Counted from the first letter of the stretch, positions 13,301-24,502 are shown. The stretch is 64,000 nucleotides of DNA from Pleodorina starrii (GCA_030267565.1 BRXU01000031.1:124001-188000), one strand, 5' to 3'. Notes: a model not told the origin generated them from the sequence alone. Program-made: numbers and translations.

Positions 13301-14039
13301 TCCCGGCGAAATGCACACGTTGAGCGCATGCGGCTGCCTCTCAGCCGCTTTTCGGATACACGCCGTAACGCACAACACACTCCCATCACATGCTGACGCC
13401 ATACCGTACCATTGCTGCGCGGCAAGGCACGGCACTGCACGGCAGTGCTGAATTCGCACAGCTCAGGTATGCCCAGATGACCGGTTGGGCATGTGATGGG
13501 CGTGGGCATGGGCATGGGCGCACTCCTAAACAGGCAATGCCCACCCATGTTCACACGGCAGCTGCATTCGCACAGCTCAGGTATGCGCATGTGACCGGTT
13601 GGCTCGCTCCTTGTGCTGCCCCTTGTGCTGCCCGGCCCGGCTGTTGCCCGCAGGCGAGGTGGAAGGCGCCGTAAGGATCGTGTCCGCGGCCGGTGTCGTA
13701 CAGACGTCCAGGCCCGCCGCCGGCCGCGTGGAGGTCTGCACCAACAGGATCTGGGGCGCGATCTGCACCCGGTACGACAATCCGCAGCAGAACTCCTGGA
13801 ATGCCGACAGCGCGATGGTAATGTGCAAACGGGCCGTTGGCGGGTTTTATGGTACCGAACAACCGCTGGGCACGTGGGACTCCAGGGTGCCCGCTCTGCC
13901 ACCGGGCGGACGTTTTTCGCTGTACGGCGTCTCCTGCCTGTCGTACGTGTCCTCGCTGAAGTCCTGCTCAACTAACCTGGGAGCTGGGTCTGCGGCGGCA
14001 TGTACGGCAGACGATGTGGCGGGCGTGTCTTGTCCTTGA
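7318..14039 (+). CDS. Secreted Kazal / serine protease / SRCR modular protein
   Basis: Exon 1 (7318-7543) encodes a signal peptide, with a hydrophobic run in residues 14-26, and one Kazal domain of pattern CP..xxPVC..G.TF...C.A.C.G......G.C. Exon 2 is about 7627-7978. The protease exon ends at 10507. It holds the triad of a chymotrypsin-fold peptidase: His in TAAHC (9391-9393), Asp in DIAIIRL (9583-9585) and Ser in GQSGM (9796-9798). A pure Pro/Ser linker follows at about 9936-10010. Exons 11181-11745, 12238-13040 and 13654-14039 encode SRCR domains. The 10507/11181 join is phase 1 and restores a Cys before the SRCR start, so protease and SRCR parts share one transcript. The join between about 7978 and 8851 is unresolved: good coding signal switches frame near 8850. 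Kazal domains inhibit serine proteases, so self-control of the protease is possible but inferred. Two separate genes meeting near 8.6 kb is the alternative for the 5' part. Confidence 0.8.
7435..7543 (+). other. Kazal-type inhibitor domain
   Basis: Six cysteines with Kazal spacing occur in about 36 residues, including the PVC core and the TF...C.A.C.G stretch. The domain lies immediately after the signal peptide and ends at the GTGAGG splice donor at 7544. It is a single copy, and its inhibitory specificity cannot be read from sequence. Confidence 0.75.
8035..8529 (-). CDS. Possible cysteine-rich reading frame antisense to an intron
   Basis: On the minus strand an open frame of up to 164 codons lies within the presumed intron of the protease gene. 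Its middle and C-terminal part has evenly spread Cys residues (TCACERWSC, ETCGNG, QRCAG, VDCSYSG, ACNYVW, SECP) and a balanced amino-acid composition unlike a random shadow frame. A possible splice acceptor, ttgcttgcag, occurs near 8390. I do not recognise a family. It could be a small secreted-protein exon, a decayed gene fragment or chance. Third-position G/C bias is only moderate. Confidence 0.25.
   Translation of the reverse strand: MEPARSCCTCAGSRGARRPCHHRSPRTHHQPSFGLAAARAGLVAVACSQSATGTSTCACERWSCAKVLAISYVAHGSGFAIRKGNETCGNGAFPTAQRCAGYINNPVDCSYSGSACNYVWKSECPLPWIARSQSRLHGTTCQRTNLHQLFLLGLYMNSPLGKRR
9203..9935 (+). other. Chymotrypsin-fold serine protease domain
   Basis: The domain starts with a PWRAVLSG-like N-terminal strand, then CSGTFITPYDVLTAAHC with the catalytic His, FDIAIIRL with the Asp and GQSGM with the Ser. 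It contains extra Cys pairs and tryptophan-rich stretches near the end. The GxSG context without a second Gly resembles V8/glutamyl-endopeptidase-like members more than pancreatic trypsin. All three catalytic residues are present, so it is predicted to be active. Confidence 0.85.
10507..10652. repeat. 12-bp target-site-like duplication around telomeric array
   Basis: TGTAAGTTCGTT occurs at 10507-10518 and again at 10641-10652, exactly abutting the array. The left copy serves as the splice donor of the exon ending at 10507. Retaining the array would run into a stop codon in the second telomeric unit. Confidence 0.92.
10519..10640 (+). repeat. Interstitial telomeric repeat array
   Basis: The array holds three TTTAGGG units, fifteen TTAGGG units (10543-10632) and one more TTTAGGG. 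It lies just inside the 5' end of an intron and is flanked on both sides by the 12-bp direct repeat TGTAAGTTCGTT (10507-10518 and 10641-10652), which includes the GTAAGT splice donor. Confidence 0.97.
13452..13602 (+). repeat. Direct repeat in SRCR-gene intron
   Basis: Two copies of a roughly 37-bp sequence, both beginning ATTCGCACAGCTCAGGTATGC and both containing TGACCGGTTGG, start at 13452 and 13566, about 114 bp apart. They lie in intron 13041-13653. This intron occupies the place where the upstream paralogue carries the two exons for an extra SRCR domain. Confidence 0.85.
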
Positions 14040-14285
14040 CGTGGCGGGATCAGTAGGACGAGCGCCGCTCTGCTTGCTCGCTGGCTCGCTCGGCGGCGCA
14101 TGTCCGAAGAATTTGCTATTGTTTGGCGGTGTGGTTCGAGGGAAGCGCGCAATGCTTCCAAAAGCTAGGTTAAGAAGAAGAACCAAAGCTGCGCCGGTGC
14201 AGGCCCGGCAGACAGAGTCAATAATGCGATTAGTAATAATCTCAAAAGAAAAATAAATTAAGTCACAAGAAATGTCGGGCGGGCG

Positions 14286-14290
14286 TGTAA
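14286..14290 (+). terminator. Candidate TGTAA poly(A) signal
   Basis: TGTAA lies about 250 nt after the stop codon of the protease/SRCR gene. TGTAA is the usual polyadenylation signal in Chlamydomonas and relatives. Confidence 0.5.
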
Positions 14291-16284
14291 GATGGGACGG
14301 AAGATCAGGCAAAGCTCGGACGGGTTGATCGCGAGGATCGAGTTGAGAATGTTGGGACCGCTGATCATGTTGGTAGGAAAGGTTTGTAGGGCAAAGTCAC
14401 GCGGCGCTTTTTGCGCTTTTGCTGACGACACACTCGGGCATGTGTGGGCGCGCACCCTTTCCAGCAGTTGTACGGTATGTCTTTGTGTTTCCGTATCTAT
14501 GTGAGAGGTTCGGGATTCCAGCTGCGAGGCTCAGGGGTTTGGCTCCCCCGCGCTTCCCCGATTTTGTCGTTGGCTCGTGATCGAGATCCAGGTCGGGATT
14601 TCGTTTTGCTGCACGAGCTGCCTCTCTTTGTGTTTGCTGATGGGTGAGCCGCACGTCGCTGGTCATCAACAGAGGATCCGCAAATTCTCCGGCGGTAGTT
14701 GGTTGGTTAGGACTTTGGAGTCGGGAGGCATTTCAATCGCACGCAGTTCACGACAGAAATTTAGCAAACCCAACACTACTCCTGGAGGTGGGCGCGGATT
14801 AGCTGGGTGAAGCGCGCCGTATGTAGTCGGGTTGTGCCCAAACGTGCAGCCCAAACTTGGTACTTGTGAAGATTGCGCGTGGCGTAGGGGTGGCGCCAAC
14901 ATGGCTCGTGGCATGATGCGGTCCTCTAGGAGGTGCGCGGGCCTCACGTGGGATGACTCCACGCTTCAATTAGTAGCGGCTTAGGCTTGGGCGGCTTGCT
15001 TTTCGGAGTGGGGGGGTTTGCAAAGTACTTGGGCGCCGAGCAGAGCTTAGAAAGCACTTGCAATCGCTGACCGACTCGTTGGCTGCAAGAGTCGGCGGTG
15101 GTGCGTCGAGGCGCATAGCAGCAGCTTAGTTCAATTCTTCCCAACTACCTTCGCAGCCGTTCTCCGGCCGCCTAGAGCCCTAGCGGTAGTTGCCACGACT
15201 GGCGGTTTTTTTAGTTGGGAGTCACCCAAGCGCAGGTGATTGATTCGGATGAGTTCTCTCGTGTAGCCTAAACAGGCACGCAGGGCGTCGTACCCACGCA
15301 GGTTGGGGATTGATTAGAACGCAGAATGCACGGAATGATAGATGGATTATGTTGGCTTGTTGGTTGCCGCTCGAGCGGAGGGTGGGTGCGCATGAGCCGT
15401 TGACATGTGGCACGTCGTACTCCGTACATGTGTGTGCCGCCGTACCATGCCAATGTTGCGGCGCGCGCGCGCGCGCAACACCCGAGTGCGGATGGGCTGC
15501 GCGGAAGGGAATTGTTGGCAGGCGAGACAGGCTGAGGGGGAAAGGGGAGAAAACAACCAATCGTTCTGATGTGCTTTGTGTGCTGCCAAGAAGATTGCCG
15601 GGCGATTGTTGCAAGCGCCCGTTATCGTTGTTGCTTGCAGTGGGCGAGGACCCGGGAAGGGTAGGCGCAGCGGGCCAGCGGGCCGCCGCATTGCAGAGGA
15701 ATGGGACAGGGCCCAGGAAGTCACAACCCATGCCAGCTCCCTTGGAGCCTACGCTTTGCGCCGGGGGATCGTACTGTCATAGCTCAGGAGCCGCCGTACA
15801 ATGGCTGGCGCCAGGCTGGCTGGCTGCATCGTGAACTGTTGCTGAGATGGAGAATTGTGTACGTACGGTAAGTACGGTTGATTGTGTACGGTAGGTACGG
15901 CCATGTGCGACACTTCACGCCCGCCATACGCTGTCTGCTGCGATGCGCCGTACCCTGCCGTACTTCCTTGTCTTGTTCGGTGAAAAACTGTGGGCTTTCG
16001 GATGTACCGCAAGCAACCACTGAAAAGCAAAAAAGAAGTCATACGTTTGTGTGTGTACGTGTGCATGGACGCATGGCTCACAGGCAGGCACTTGGCAGCG
16101 TTGCCGTCGCCTGCGGGAGCCCCCCAGCGAGCATGTGGCCCTCTTCCTTGTTGCTGTGTTGCTGTGGTTGATGATGTTGATCCAGTCTGCTGCTGGCCCC
16201 CGGAAAGGTGGACCTTCTGACGGCGTGCCGTCGGCTCTCCCGGAAGCAGTGGTGCTCGTGCCCGTGCTGCCACATAAACCCGGG

Positions 16285-16390
16285 GGTGTTTGTCTGTCTG
16301 TTTGTTTGTCTGTTTGTGTGCTTTTCTGACTGTTTGTTTATTTGTTTGTTCGTAGGTTTGTGTGTGCGTGTGTGTGTGTGTGTGTGTGTG
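16285..16390. repeat. TGTT/TG microsatellite
   Basis: Imperfect TGTTTG-type repeats pass into a pure TG run near 16368-16389. Confidence 0.85.
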
Positions 16391-16720
16391 CAAATCGCCT
16401 GCGCGCTGCGACTGCGGGCAGGGGTGGATGCTGAACGGATTCCGCGCGTGACTGCGAAGGCATTCGATGAATCCGGATGGATGGACGGATGGATGGACGC
16501 GACACAACCCGCGGCGCAAGGCCGCGCATGCCGTAGCCCAGGCCCGGCTACGCTTGATCTGTTTGGCAATCTAGTGCCACGGTATCACTGATTGTTAGGG
16601 CGGGGGCACCGGTACCCCAGACAACCTGGCGAGCCCGGCGCACGTGTATGAGCCAGGCGGCTGCCAAACGGCGCAGCACTCCAGCGCCGCTGGGTGTAGC
16701 ACTCTAGCCCTGCTGGCCTT

Positions 16721-16755
16721 AGTGTTTTAGGGGTTTAGGGGTTTTAGGGTTTAGA
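16721..16755 (+). repeat. Short telomere-like insertion with 12-bp flanking repeat
   Basis: The 35-bp segment contains TTTTAGGGG, TTTAGGGG, TTTTAGGG and TTTAG in head-to-tail order. It is bounded by the direct repeat CCTGCTGGCCTT at 16709-16720 and 16756-16767. This repeats the arrangement at 10507-10652. Confidence 0.9.
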
Positions 16756-17207
16756 CCTGCTGGCCTTTCCACTGTATACTGGCAAACTGTGCGTTCGAGT
16801 GTGTGCCAGATCGATGGGCCCTTGGACAGGGCTGTTCAGATACCAGTACTCTGTGTGGGTGTGTGCGGGCCCAGTGCCTTTGTCAGGGATTGGGGAGCAT
16901 TGGCGAATTTTGAGCCAAGTACGATTGCGCCAGCCAATTGTGTCATTGAGGCCTGCGCTGAAGGGACAGAAAAACCTTAAGGCAAAGCGCTATGCTGCCA
17001 CGTGTCGTTACTGCAAGACGCATTTGCTGGATGGCAGGATCGAACCCAAGTGGCCCAACACCTGTTCGTTCTGTGCAAGGGGCTCATCGAGAACTGGAAG
17101 GATTTTGGAACAGGCAAAGGCGGTCCCTCTGCCGTATTCCGTACATTCCGGTACCTCGTACGGTACGAATTGTAATGAGTTGGATATATACACACGATAT
17201 GTTCGAC

Positions 17208-20200
17208 TCAGTACCGTACGTCACAGTACGGTAAAAGCACGGCGTTATTGTACGTGCCGCACCGCGGAGCGGACACTCCTGGCCGGCGCTTTGTTTGCTT
17301 CGGCCATGGTAACATCACCGGCGGCCCCCGGGACGTGTCTTTCCAACCTTGACGCGCCTTCAGCAAACTCCATCGAGCGCCCGACGCCCGGAGCCACACG
17401 GTCATTGTTCTGCATGTGTAACGCTTTTCCAAGAGCATCTCCAGACGCTCCGGGCGCTCCGCGCCCTCAGCCCCACAAGCGCCCCTCCTCCCTCCCCTCC
17501 CCCGCCCCCTCCTCCCCGTCCTCCTCCGCCGCCCACCACAGCCCGCCTCCCCTCCTCCAGCCCCCAAAGCACCTCTGCCCCTCCCGACCCATGGGTCCAC
17601 CCGCGCCCTCCTCCGCGACCCCACGCCCGAGCCCCGCCGCCGCTGCGCCGCCGCCGCCGTCCTCCTCCCACGCGACCACCGTCGCGCCGCCCTCCCGGCG
17701 CGGCCCGCCTCCACAACCCGCGCCACCATCCCCACCGCCTCCCTGCCCGCGATACCCACCGCCGCCGCCCCAGGCCGTGCCTTTGGCAGTATTGGGCGCA
17801 CCCGTGGCTGCAGCCGCGGTTCCGGGTCGGTCGAGCAGGGCGCGTAGCGCTGAGGCGTCTGCGCGCGTCACGAAGCTGGCATCGACTCGTAGCGGCAGCC
17901 GCAGGGCCACCAGGAGTCCCGGGAGGCCCTGCGCCGCGCCGCGGTGCGCCCCCAGGGCCGGGTAGCGGCGGGAGGGCGGGAGGGTAGACGGTAGAGGCGG
18001 GGCGGGAAACATAGCGCGGAAGGGTGCACTACGCGGCGGGAGATGATACGCGGTGGGGGAGTGTGGGCTGTGGGGGAAGGCAAGGCGGCGGGGAGTGCCT
18101 GTATGACAGAAATAGCAGGAGGAGAAGCCGCGCGCAGTCTCGCGACGCCGCCGCAGTGCCACAAAACCCGGAAGCTCCGCTAAGTCGGGAATTTGTATCT
18201 TGACCACGTGTAGTAAACTAGTAACGCAGCAACAGGAGGAACAATAGGAACATGACTGGGAGAGGCTGTGGCAGAGGCGGGAGAGGGCTCTCGCAGTTTG
18301 GCGGTAGGCGAGTCCAGGAGCACAATCTCCGCCGCAGAGCTCGCCTCTGGGATTCACCGCGCCCGACGTCGCATCGGCATTGTGGCATACCGCTTCCCTC
18401 GCCTCCGCGCCTCCGTTCTCACCCTCTGATCATCCCATCTCCGCCATCCGTCGCCCGCCGCGCAACGATCACCGTGACGCACACAACCGCAGTCGTGGAA
18501 TCCGTACCGCACACACGCAAGCTGCCGTACCTGCGCCAGCGCGTCGTTCTCATATGTCATACACGCCAGCCCCAGCCGCCGCAGCCGCGGCATGGCTTCC
18601 AGGCCACGTGCCAGGTGCAGCAGGAAGAGCGGGCTGGTAGAGCGGTGCGCGCCGTACAGTCCCGCCAAGATCTCCAGATCCGAAACCTGAGATTCGGATT
18701 GGGATCCAGATTGGGGTTGGGGATAGGGATCCGGACCATGATGATGAGTTAGACGAGCGGAGCAGGCGTAACTACACAGACACCCCCGACGGCATACGGG
18801 CATAGTTCTTCTTCAATTCTTCTCAATTCGAGACGCCCGCTCCCTGAACCCACCTCTTGCCGGCTCCCGCCTCGATAGCGTCTCGCGCCTCCCTTCGCCA
18901 CGGCTGCCCTACTTCCCTATCTGCCCCCGAGTCGTCGTTTCCCTAGATTCGCTCAGCCGGCCTCTCCCTGCCCCCCAACCTGCCAATCCCCTCCCTCCTC
19001 TCCTCGCCCCTCCCTCTCCTCGAGCACCCCTCAACACCCTAGCCGCTGTCGTCACCGAACCCGATGACCGCATCCTACAGCCAAGGCAAGCAGCGGCTGT
19101 CCATCGAGGCCGTTGGTGGCCCCCTACCTCCGTCGTGGACGTCGTACCAGCCCGCCCTTACCTGCTTCAAGCTGCCGAGCGCCTGCACCACCCCCTGCTG
19201 GTCCAAATGCGCCAACAGCGGCAGCAGCCCCGCCCAGCGCAGCGTCCTCAGCCCCGGCACGCCACCCAGCGCCGCACAGGCCGTCATAACCACCTCCCGC
19301 ACACTCCCGCAGCCCCGCGAGCCCGCCGCTGCGCCGGCGGAGGCAAAGCCGTCGCCGCCGCCGCCGGAGGCGGCGGCCGCCGGTGGCGCCGCTGCCGTTG
19401 AGACGGCGGTGGCGGCGCCGGGAAGGGACTCCAGGGAGAGGTGTACGGCGGCGCCGGGCAGCCGCGCCACGTCAGCGCACAGGGCGTGCAGCGTAGCGAC
19501 GCCACGAGCCGTCAGGACGTCGGCGCGCGAGCCCCTGCACGAGACGCGATGCAATGCGACATGCCACACGCGCACCGTAAACACACAAGTCAATGTAGTG
19601 TCCCTGCAGCACTCCCACACCACTCGAGGGTCGCCCCACCTGGCGGCCGACCCATGGGTCCCAAACCGCCCCACCTGGACCGCCCCACCTGACGACCGAC
19701 CCATGGATAACGTGCCGCCCGCCGATTTACCCACGGGACAACATGCCACTCGGCGACTGACCCATGGGTCCATGTGCCACTCGGCGACCGACCCACCAGT
19801 CAACTACCGTATGTCACCGCCGCGCGTCAACCGTATGCCCCCCGCCCCGCCCCGCCCCCCCCCGCCAGCACACGCACCTGGGCCAGCACAGCTGCTGCAC
19901 CCGGAGCTCCCGGAGCCCCGACGGCAGCGGTCCCGCCGCCACCAGCGCCTCCATCCGCTGCTCCCCACACAGCACCAGCTGTCGCCAGGAGACCCTGGAC
20001 CGCAGCACGCCGCTCCCAACACCCCTGCCGTTGCCGCCGTCGCGGCTTGCGTCCGCCTTGATCCCCGGGCTCGATGCCGGAGGCGACCTGCAGGATAGGC
20101 CCCCAGAGAGTTCGTCCTCGACGGCGGCGGCGGCGGCGGCGGCGGTGTCGGGCAGGGGTGGCGGCGGCGGCCTCGGGAGTGGGTCATCGAGCGAACTGTA

Positions 20201-23200
20201 CGACGTGCTGCTGGAGCTGAAGAAATCGGATATCGTGTTATCGCGGTCGTTGTAGTCGTACGGCAGGAGGTCCTCGTAGTCCTCGTCCGGCGCGATGTCG
20301 AGCGACCCGAGGGTCACTTCTTGCAGCAGCGGCAGCCGGGCGAACGCCTGTGCTGCGGCGCGACAAAACCAAAACTACAAAAACCATTGGTAAAACTCGA
20401 ACAAAGAACGCAGAAACAGCTGAAAGTGCGCGCGCTCTTCGCAGAGGCACACAGGAGAGAAACCTAGACCGCGCTTGTGTGGGGGATAGACAGAACGGCA
20501 GGGGGAGAGAGCGAGAGAGACAGAAAACGAGAGACAGGACAAGAGATAGAGAGGTAGACCCCCACTGCTCACCCCCCCCCACCCCCCGTTCGCTAACGCC
20601 GTCTCCGTCTCCGCTGCGGTATCATTTTTTACCCCACCTCGATCTCGGGTCGTGTGGCGGACAGTCGGGGCATGTGCAGCGCTGTGAGGCTCGGCAGCAC
20701 CCCGCAGGCGGACCGAAGCAGGTCTCCATCACTGCCCCAGTAGCCGGCCGGCACCGCCAGCGCACGCAGCGACGTCAGGTGCCCCAACTGGGACACCAGG
20801 CCGCAGAGCTGCATCAGCAAGTCACACAAACACACAGACATACATACACATACACATACACATACAAACACAGACATACACACGCACACACACACAAACA
20901 CACAGACATACATACACATACACATACACATACACATGCAAACACAGACATACACACGCACACACACACATACACACGCACACACACACAAACACACAAA
21001 CACGCAAACACGCAAACACGCAAACACGCACGTCATTGAAGTGTTCCCGTTTGCGAGGGAAAGAGGGACTGCAGCAGCTTGGAACGGAAGGGAAGGGAGG
21101 CGGGGCAAGCGGTAGGGCCCAGCGCTAGGGAAACACCGCCAAGTACGGTACCATCACCCCCACCCCCACCACCCCCACGGACGCCTCCGTGGCTCCATGC
21201 CAGCATGCACAGCACAGCATGCACAGCACAGCATGCAACACAGCGTAGCATGCACAGCAAGTCAATAGCAAAGCACAGCGCAGCACGAGCACGAGCACAG
21301 CACAGTCGCCACACACGACCGGCAATCGCGCCTCGCGCTCTTTGTGGCCCCCAGCCCCGCACACACATACCGGTACACCCCGCCACACACCCCAACCCAC
21401 ACCCGCCCACCTACCCGCCCACTCGCCCACCCACACCTGCTTTGTCTGCTGCCATAGCGAGTAGCCCCGGAACACCACCGCCAGTCGCAAGCTGGTCAGA
21501 GCCGCCAGGCAGCTCCCGGGCAGCGGCAGACTGGAGGCGGTCAGCTCCAGGGAGAGACTGCGCAGTCCAGTGAGGGGAGCCAGGCTGGTGACCATGTGCT
21601 CGGGGGCGGGATCCTGTGTGGGTGTGGGAGGGTGTTTTGGGGGATGCATGCCGGGGGGGAGGGGGCGCGAAAGGGCTGTCAGCGGACAGCAGTCCGAATG
21701 GGCAGCGGAAGGGCAGCGGAGAAGAAACGGTCCGAAGAGTCGATAGACGCCAGTTTGCAGTGGTTCCACTTCACCTTTCAGCACACCGACCGTCCCCCCA
21801 CACCACACCACACCAACCCAACCACCGCCACACACAGGCGCCAACTCGATTCAACCTACCAACTTCGCCATGTAAGTAAATCCAATCGAAAGCCCAGTTT
21901 TCCTGTAAAACAACACGTACACACACAGAGACATGGCGCTAAAGGCAATACCGTCACGGTAACCTCCACCACCTCTTCCCTGTCCTCGCAAGTCACAGTC
22001 GCAGTCCAGTCAACACACACTCACGAAGTTGAGCTTGCTGTTGGTCAGCTGAAGTCCCAGCCGCCGCAGCGCGCTCAGGCAGCTCAGCGCCCCCAGCGCC
22101 GGCGCGGGCCGCTCGCACGCGTCCCACCGCAGCACCAGCTCCCGAAGCTCCGGAACCAATACCGAGATCAGATCCAGCTCCAGCTCCGAAACCGCCGCGC
22201 AGCTGTCGCTGGTCAGGTGTAGCGCCCGCAGGCGGGGCCCGAAGGGCGCCGCCAGAGAGTGCAGCAGCTCCGGGAGCGGCGGCGCGTCGTCGACGACCAC
22301 GGGCGGCACCTCCAGGAAGCCGCTGGACTCGGCGGCGAGAGCGGCTGGGAAGATGGTGCGGTCGAGGCGGCGATGGAGGAGGTGCAGGCGGCTGGCAGCG
22401 GTGTGGCGGGCCGCGAGGGTGTGCTGGGAGCCTGCCGGGGCGCGGTGTGTGTGTGTGGGGGTGGGTGGGTGGGTGGTGGTGTGGCGGTGGTGGCGGGAGC
22501 TGGAGAGCAGCTCCGGAGGCACGTAGGCCCAACGCGAGAACCTGCTGAACGCCGTTGGCTTGTTCGCTCACTCACGCGATCACGCGATCACGCGCGATGA
22601 CCCACTCACCCCGCTCTGTGCGCGCCCGCAGCTCCCGCACACAGTCCGCACCCAGCACCAGTCGCAGGCTCACGCACCACTCGTTGCGGATCTGCGGTGG
22701 AGGTGAGCGCCGGTGGAGGTGAGCGCCGGTGACGGCGCCGTTGGCGGGTCATACGATCGTCTGACGCTAGATCGGCCCGTCAGCAGGGTCTGTCGTTACG
22801 AAACAATGGGCCCCCGCCAAACACAGGCGCGACTCGACAGCTGGGGCGGTCCTTGTCTGCTGCAAGATGGACAGCGCGTGCGCGCTATGGCTTCATGCAT
22901 TGGCCAACGGCGGATTGGCAGCAGCAGGTGCGGAGACAGCAGCAGCAGCAGCAGCAGAAGCAGCAGAAGCCAAGGTGGCGGCCCACTCCCTTTTGAAGTT
23001 CTGACACGCCGGCCTACCCAGCCCTCGAACATCTCATGAATACCGGAGCCCAGCCCAGCCCAGCCCAGCCCAGCCCAGCCCAGCCCAGCCCAGCCCAGCC
23101 CAGCCCAGCCCAGCTGCATCTCAGCCCAGCCCAGCTGCATCTCAGCTCAGCGAGGCCTGACGGGAGGCCTCAGACCTGCCTGCGCGTCCCACTCCCGGGA

Positions 23201-24100
23201 AAGCAGCCTCAACGCACACGTCTCCCGCGGCCCGATGAGGCGCAGCAGATTCCACCGTACCACATGCGCCGGAAGCACCCGCAGCGCATCAAACAGCGAC
23301 GATGACGGCGGCGGCGGCTCCGCCGCCGCCACCAACGACGACTCTGGCTGCGGATCTTGCCCGTACAGCGGAGCTGCCGCTGCGAGCGGGGGAGCCCCTG
23401 CCGCCGCAGCCGCCGCGTCCTGCGCTGCCGTCATCGCCGGCTCCCGCGCGCCCGAAGGCCCCTCGCTGACGGGATCCGGCTCCGGGCACCCGCTGGCTTC
23501 AGCGGAGCCTTCTCGGCCCAGTGGCCCAGTGACACGCGGCGCAGCGTCGGCGGCGCCGCCGCTGCGGCGCCGCTGGAGTGGGGCCGCGGGACAGTGCTGC
23601 AGCCCGGAACCGCCGTCGCCTACGGCAGCGTGCACTTGCGGTGCCGCCAAATGCACGCGTTGCTGCTCCTGCTGTTGCTCCTGCTCCTGCTGTTGCTCCT
23701 GCTGTTGCTGTTGCTGTTGCTCGTGCTCCTGGTCCTGTTGTTGTTGCTGCTGCTGCTGCTCCTGCTGCTCCTGCTGCTGTTGCTGATGCTTGTCCGCAAG
23801 CACTTGGTCCCCCTGGCTCCGCTCAACGCTGTGCAGACCCTCCTCGCTGTGACTTTCCGAGCAGCCCCTGACCGCTGCCGGCGCCGCCTCGCTCCGCATC
23901 AGCATCAGCCCCTCACGCCCCGCGCCTGCGCCTGCGGCTGTATCGAACACCCTGACCGCACCTGTGCCTCTCGCGCCTGCGCTCGCGCCTGCCGCTGTGC
24001 CGAACTCGCCTCTTGGGCTTGCGCTGGCGCCTGCGGCGGCGGTGGCGGAGACGGTGGAGGCGACGGAGGCGGCGGCGGTGGGCGCGCGCGGGGACTCCAC
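17208..24100 (-). CDS. F-box-like leucine-rich-repeat protein
   Basis: The first exon (24100 to about 23208) encodes an alanine-rich N-terminus, a Gln-rich stretch of roughly 45 residues and an F-box-like segment with motifs LPAHVVRWNLLRLIG and CALRLLSREWD. Downstream minus-strand blocks carry leucine-rich repeats: about 22693-22610, 22550-22025, 21600-21430, 20820-20640, 20345-19880, 19560-19110, 18750-18500 and 17950-17780. Typical strings are LRALHLTSDSCA, LRELVLRWDACE, LRSLSLELTASSL, LRRLGLACMTYEN and LVALRLPLRVD. F-box proteins link substrates to SCF ubiquitin ligases, and LRRs usually bind the substrate. The first intron may use a GC donor. Most introns are packed with simple repeats. 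The C-terminal end is uncertain; the chosen stop at 17208 follows an in-frame stretch ending near WSLLKARQGWKD. Confidence 0.65.
19640..19800. repeat. Degenerate repeat containing GACCCATGGGTC
   Basis: This part of an intron of the F-box/LRR gene repeats short blocks such as CCACTCGGCGAC and GACCCATGGGTC (19649-19660, 19759-19770), with a further imperfect copy near 19698. It looks like a decaying minisatellite. Confidence 0.7.
20819..21030. repeat. CA-rich microsatellite cluster
   Basis: Interleaved CACACAAA, CATACACA and CAAACACG runs of about 200 bp lie in an intron of the F-box/LRR gene. Confidence 0.95.
23047..23113. repeat. CCCAG pentanucleotide array
   Basis: About a dozen consecutive CCCAG units lie between the first and second exons of the F-box/LRR gene. 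Confidence 0.95.
23655..23800 (-). repeat. CAG-type repeat encoding a glutamine-rich tract
   Basis: On the minus strand, CAG/CAA/GAG codons give a Gln/Glu-rich segment of roughly 45 residues inside the first exon of the F-box/LRR gene. Codon interruptions are frequent, so it is not a pure expansion. Confidence 0.9.
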
Positions 24101-24502
24101 GCGCGTGGGTGAAATGGGGCTGGGGCTGGAACTGGAGCGGAGGGCTGGCCGGGGCGCGGGGCGGGTAGTGCGAGGGGATGCTGGGGGCGCAGCCTGCGGT
24201 TATGGTTGTGGTTGCGGCAGCGACAGCGTGTGATGGGTGTGGAAGCGCAGGTGGGCCGGCGGGCGGGCCAGTGGGCCGACGGGCCGGCGACTGTTGTTGC
24301 TATTGGTGCTGCTGTCTTTACAGTGCGCCCCCAGTGAACATTGGCACTGCCATTGCTGGTGTCTCCCCACGCTTGATCGGGTAGCCGTGCCGTGGGGGCA
24401 GGGCCAATGCACCGGTATGCGATCATCTGTGTCCACTGTTCACCAATTAATGAGGCCAATACGTGAGGCCGTGCCCTCGCGATACGCACGGAGAAAATAG
24501 GG

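Larger units (their letters stand above)
14040..17207. other. Intergenic with microsatellites
   Basis: No supported gene. It holds the 3' flank of the SRCR gene, a short GC dinucleotide run near 15460-15477, a TGTT/TG-rich microsatellite at about 16285-16390, a GGATGGAC-type run near 16475-16498 and a short telomere-like insertion at 16721-16755. The two flanking genes converge here, so both 3' ends are expected in this interval. Confidence 0.6.

Noticed and set aside
16799..17965. Plus-strand serine/proline-rich secreted protein
   Set aside because: Composition follows the polypyrimidine complement of the F-box/LRR gene 3' end; no signal peptide, domain or splice support.
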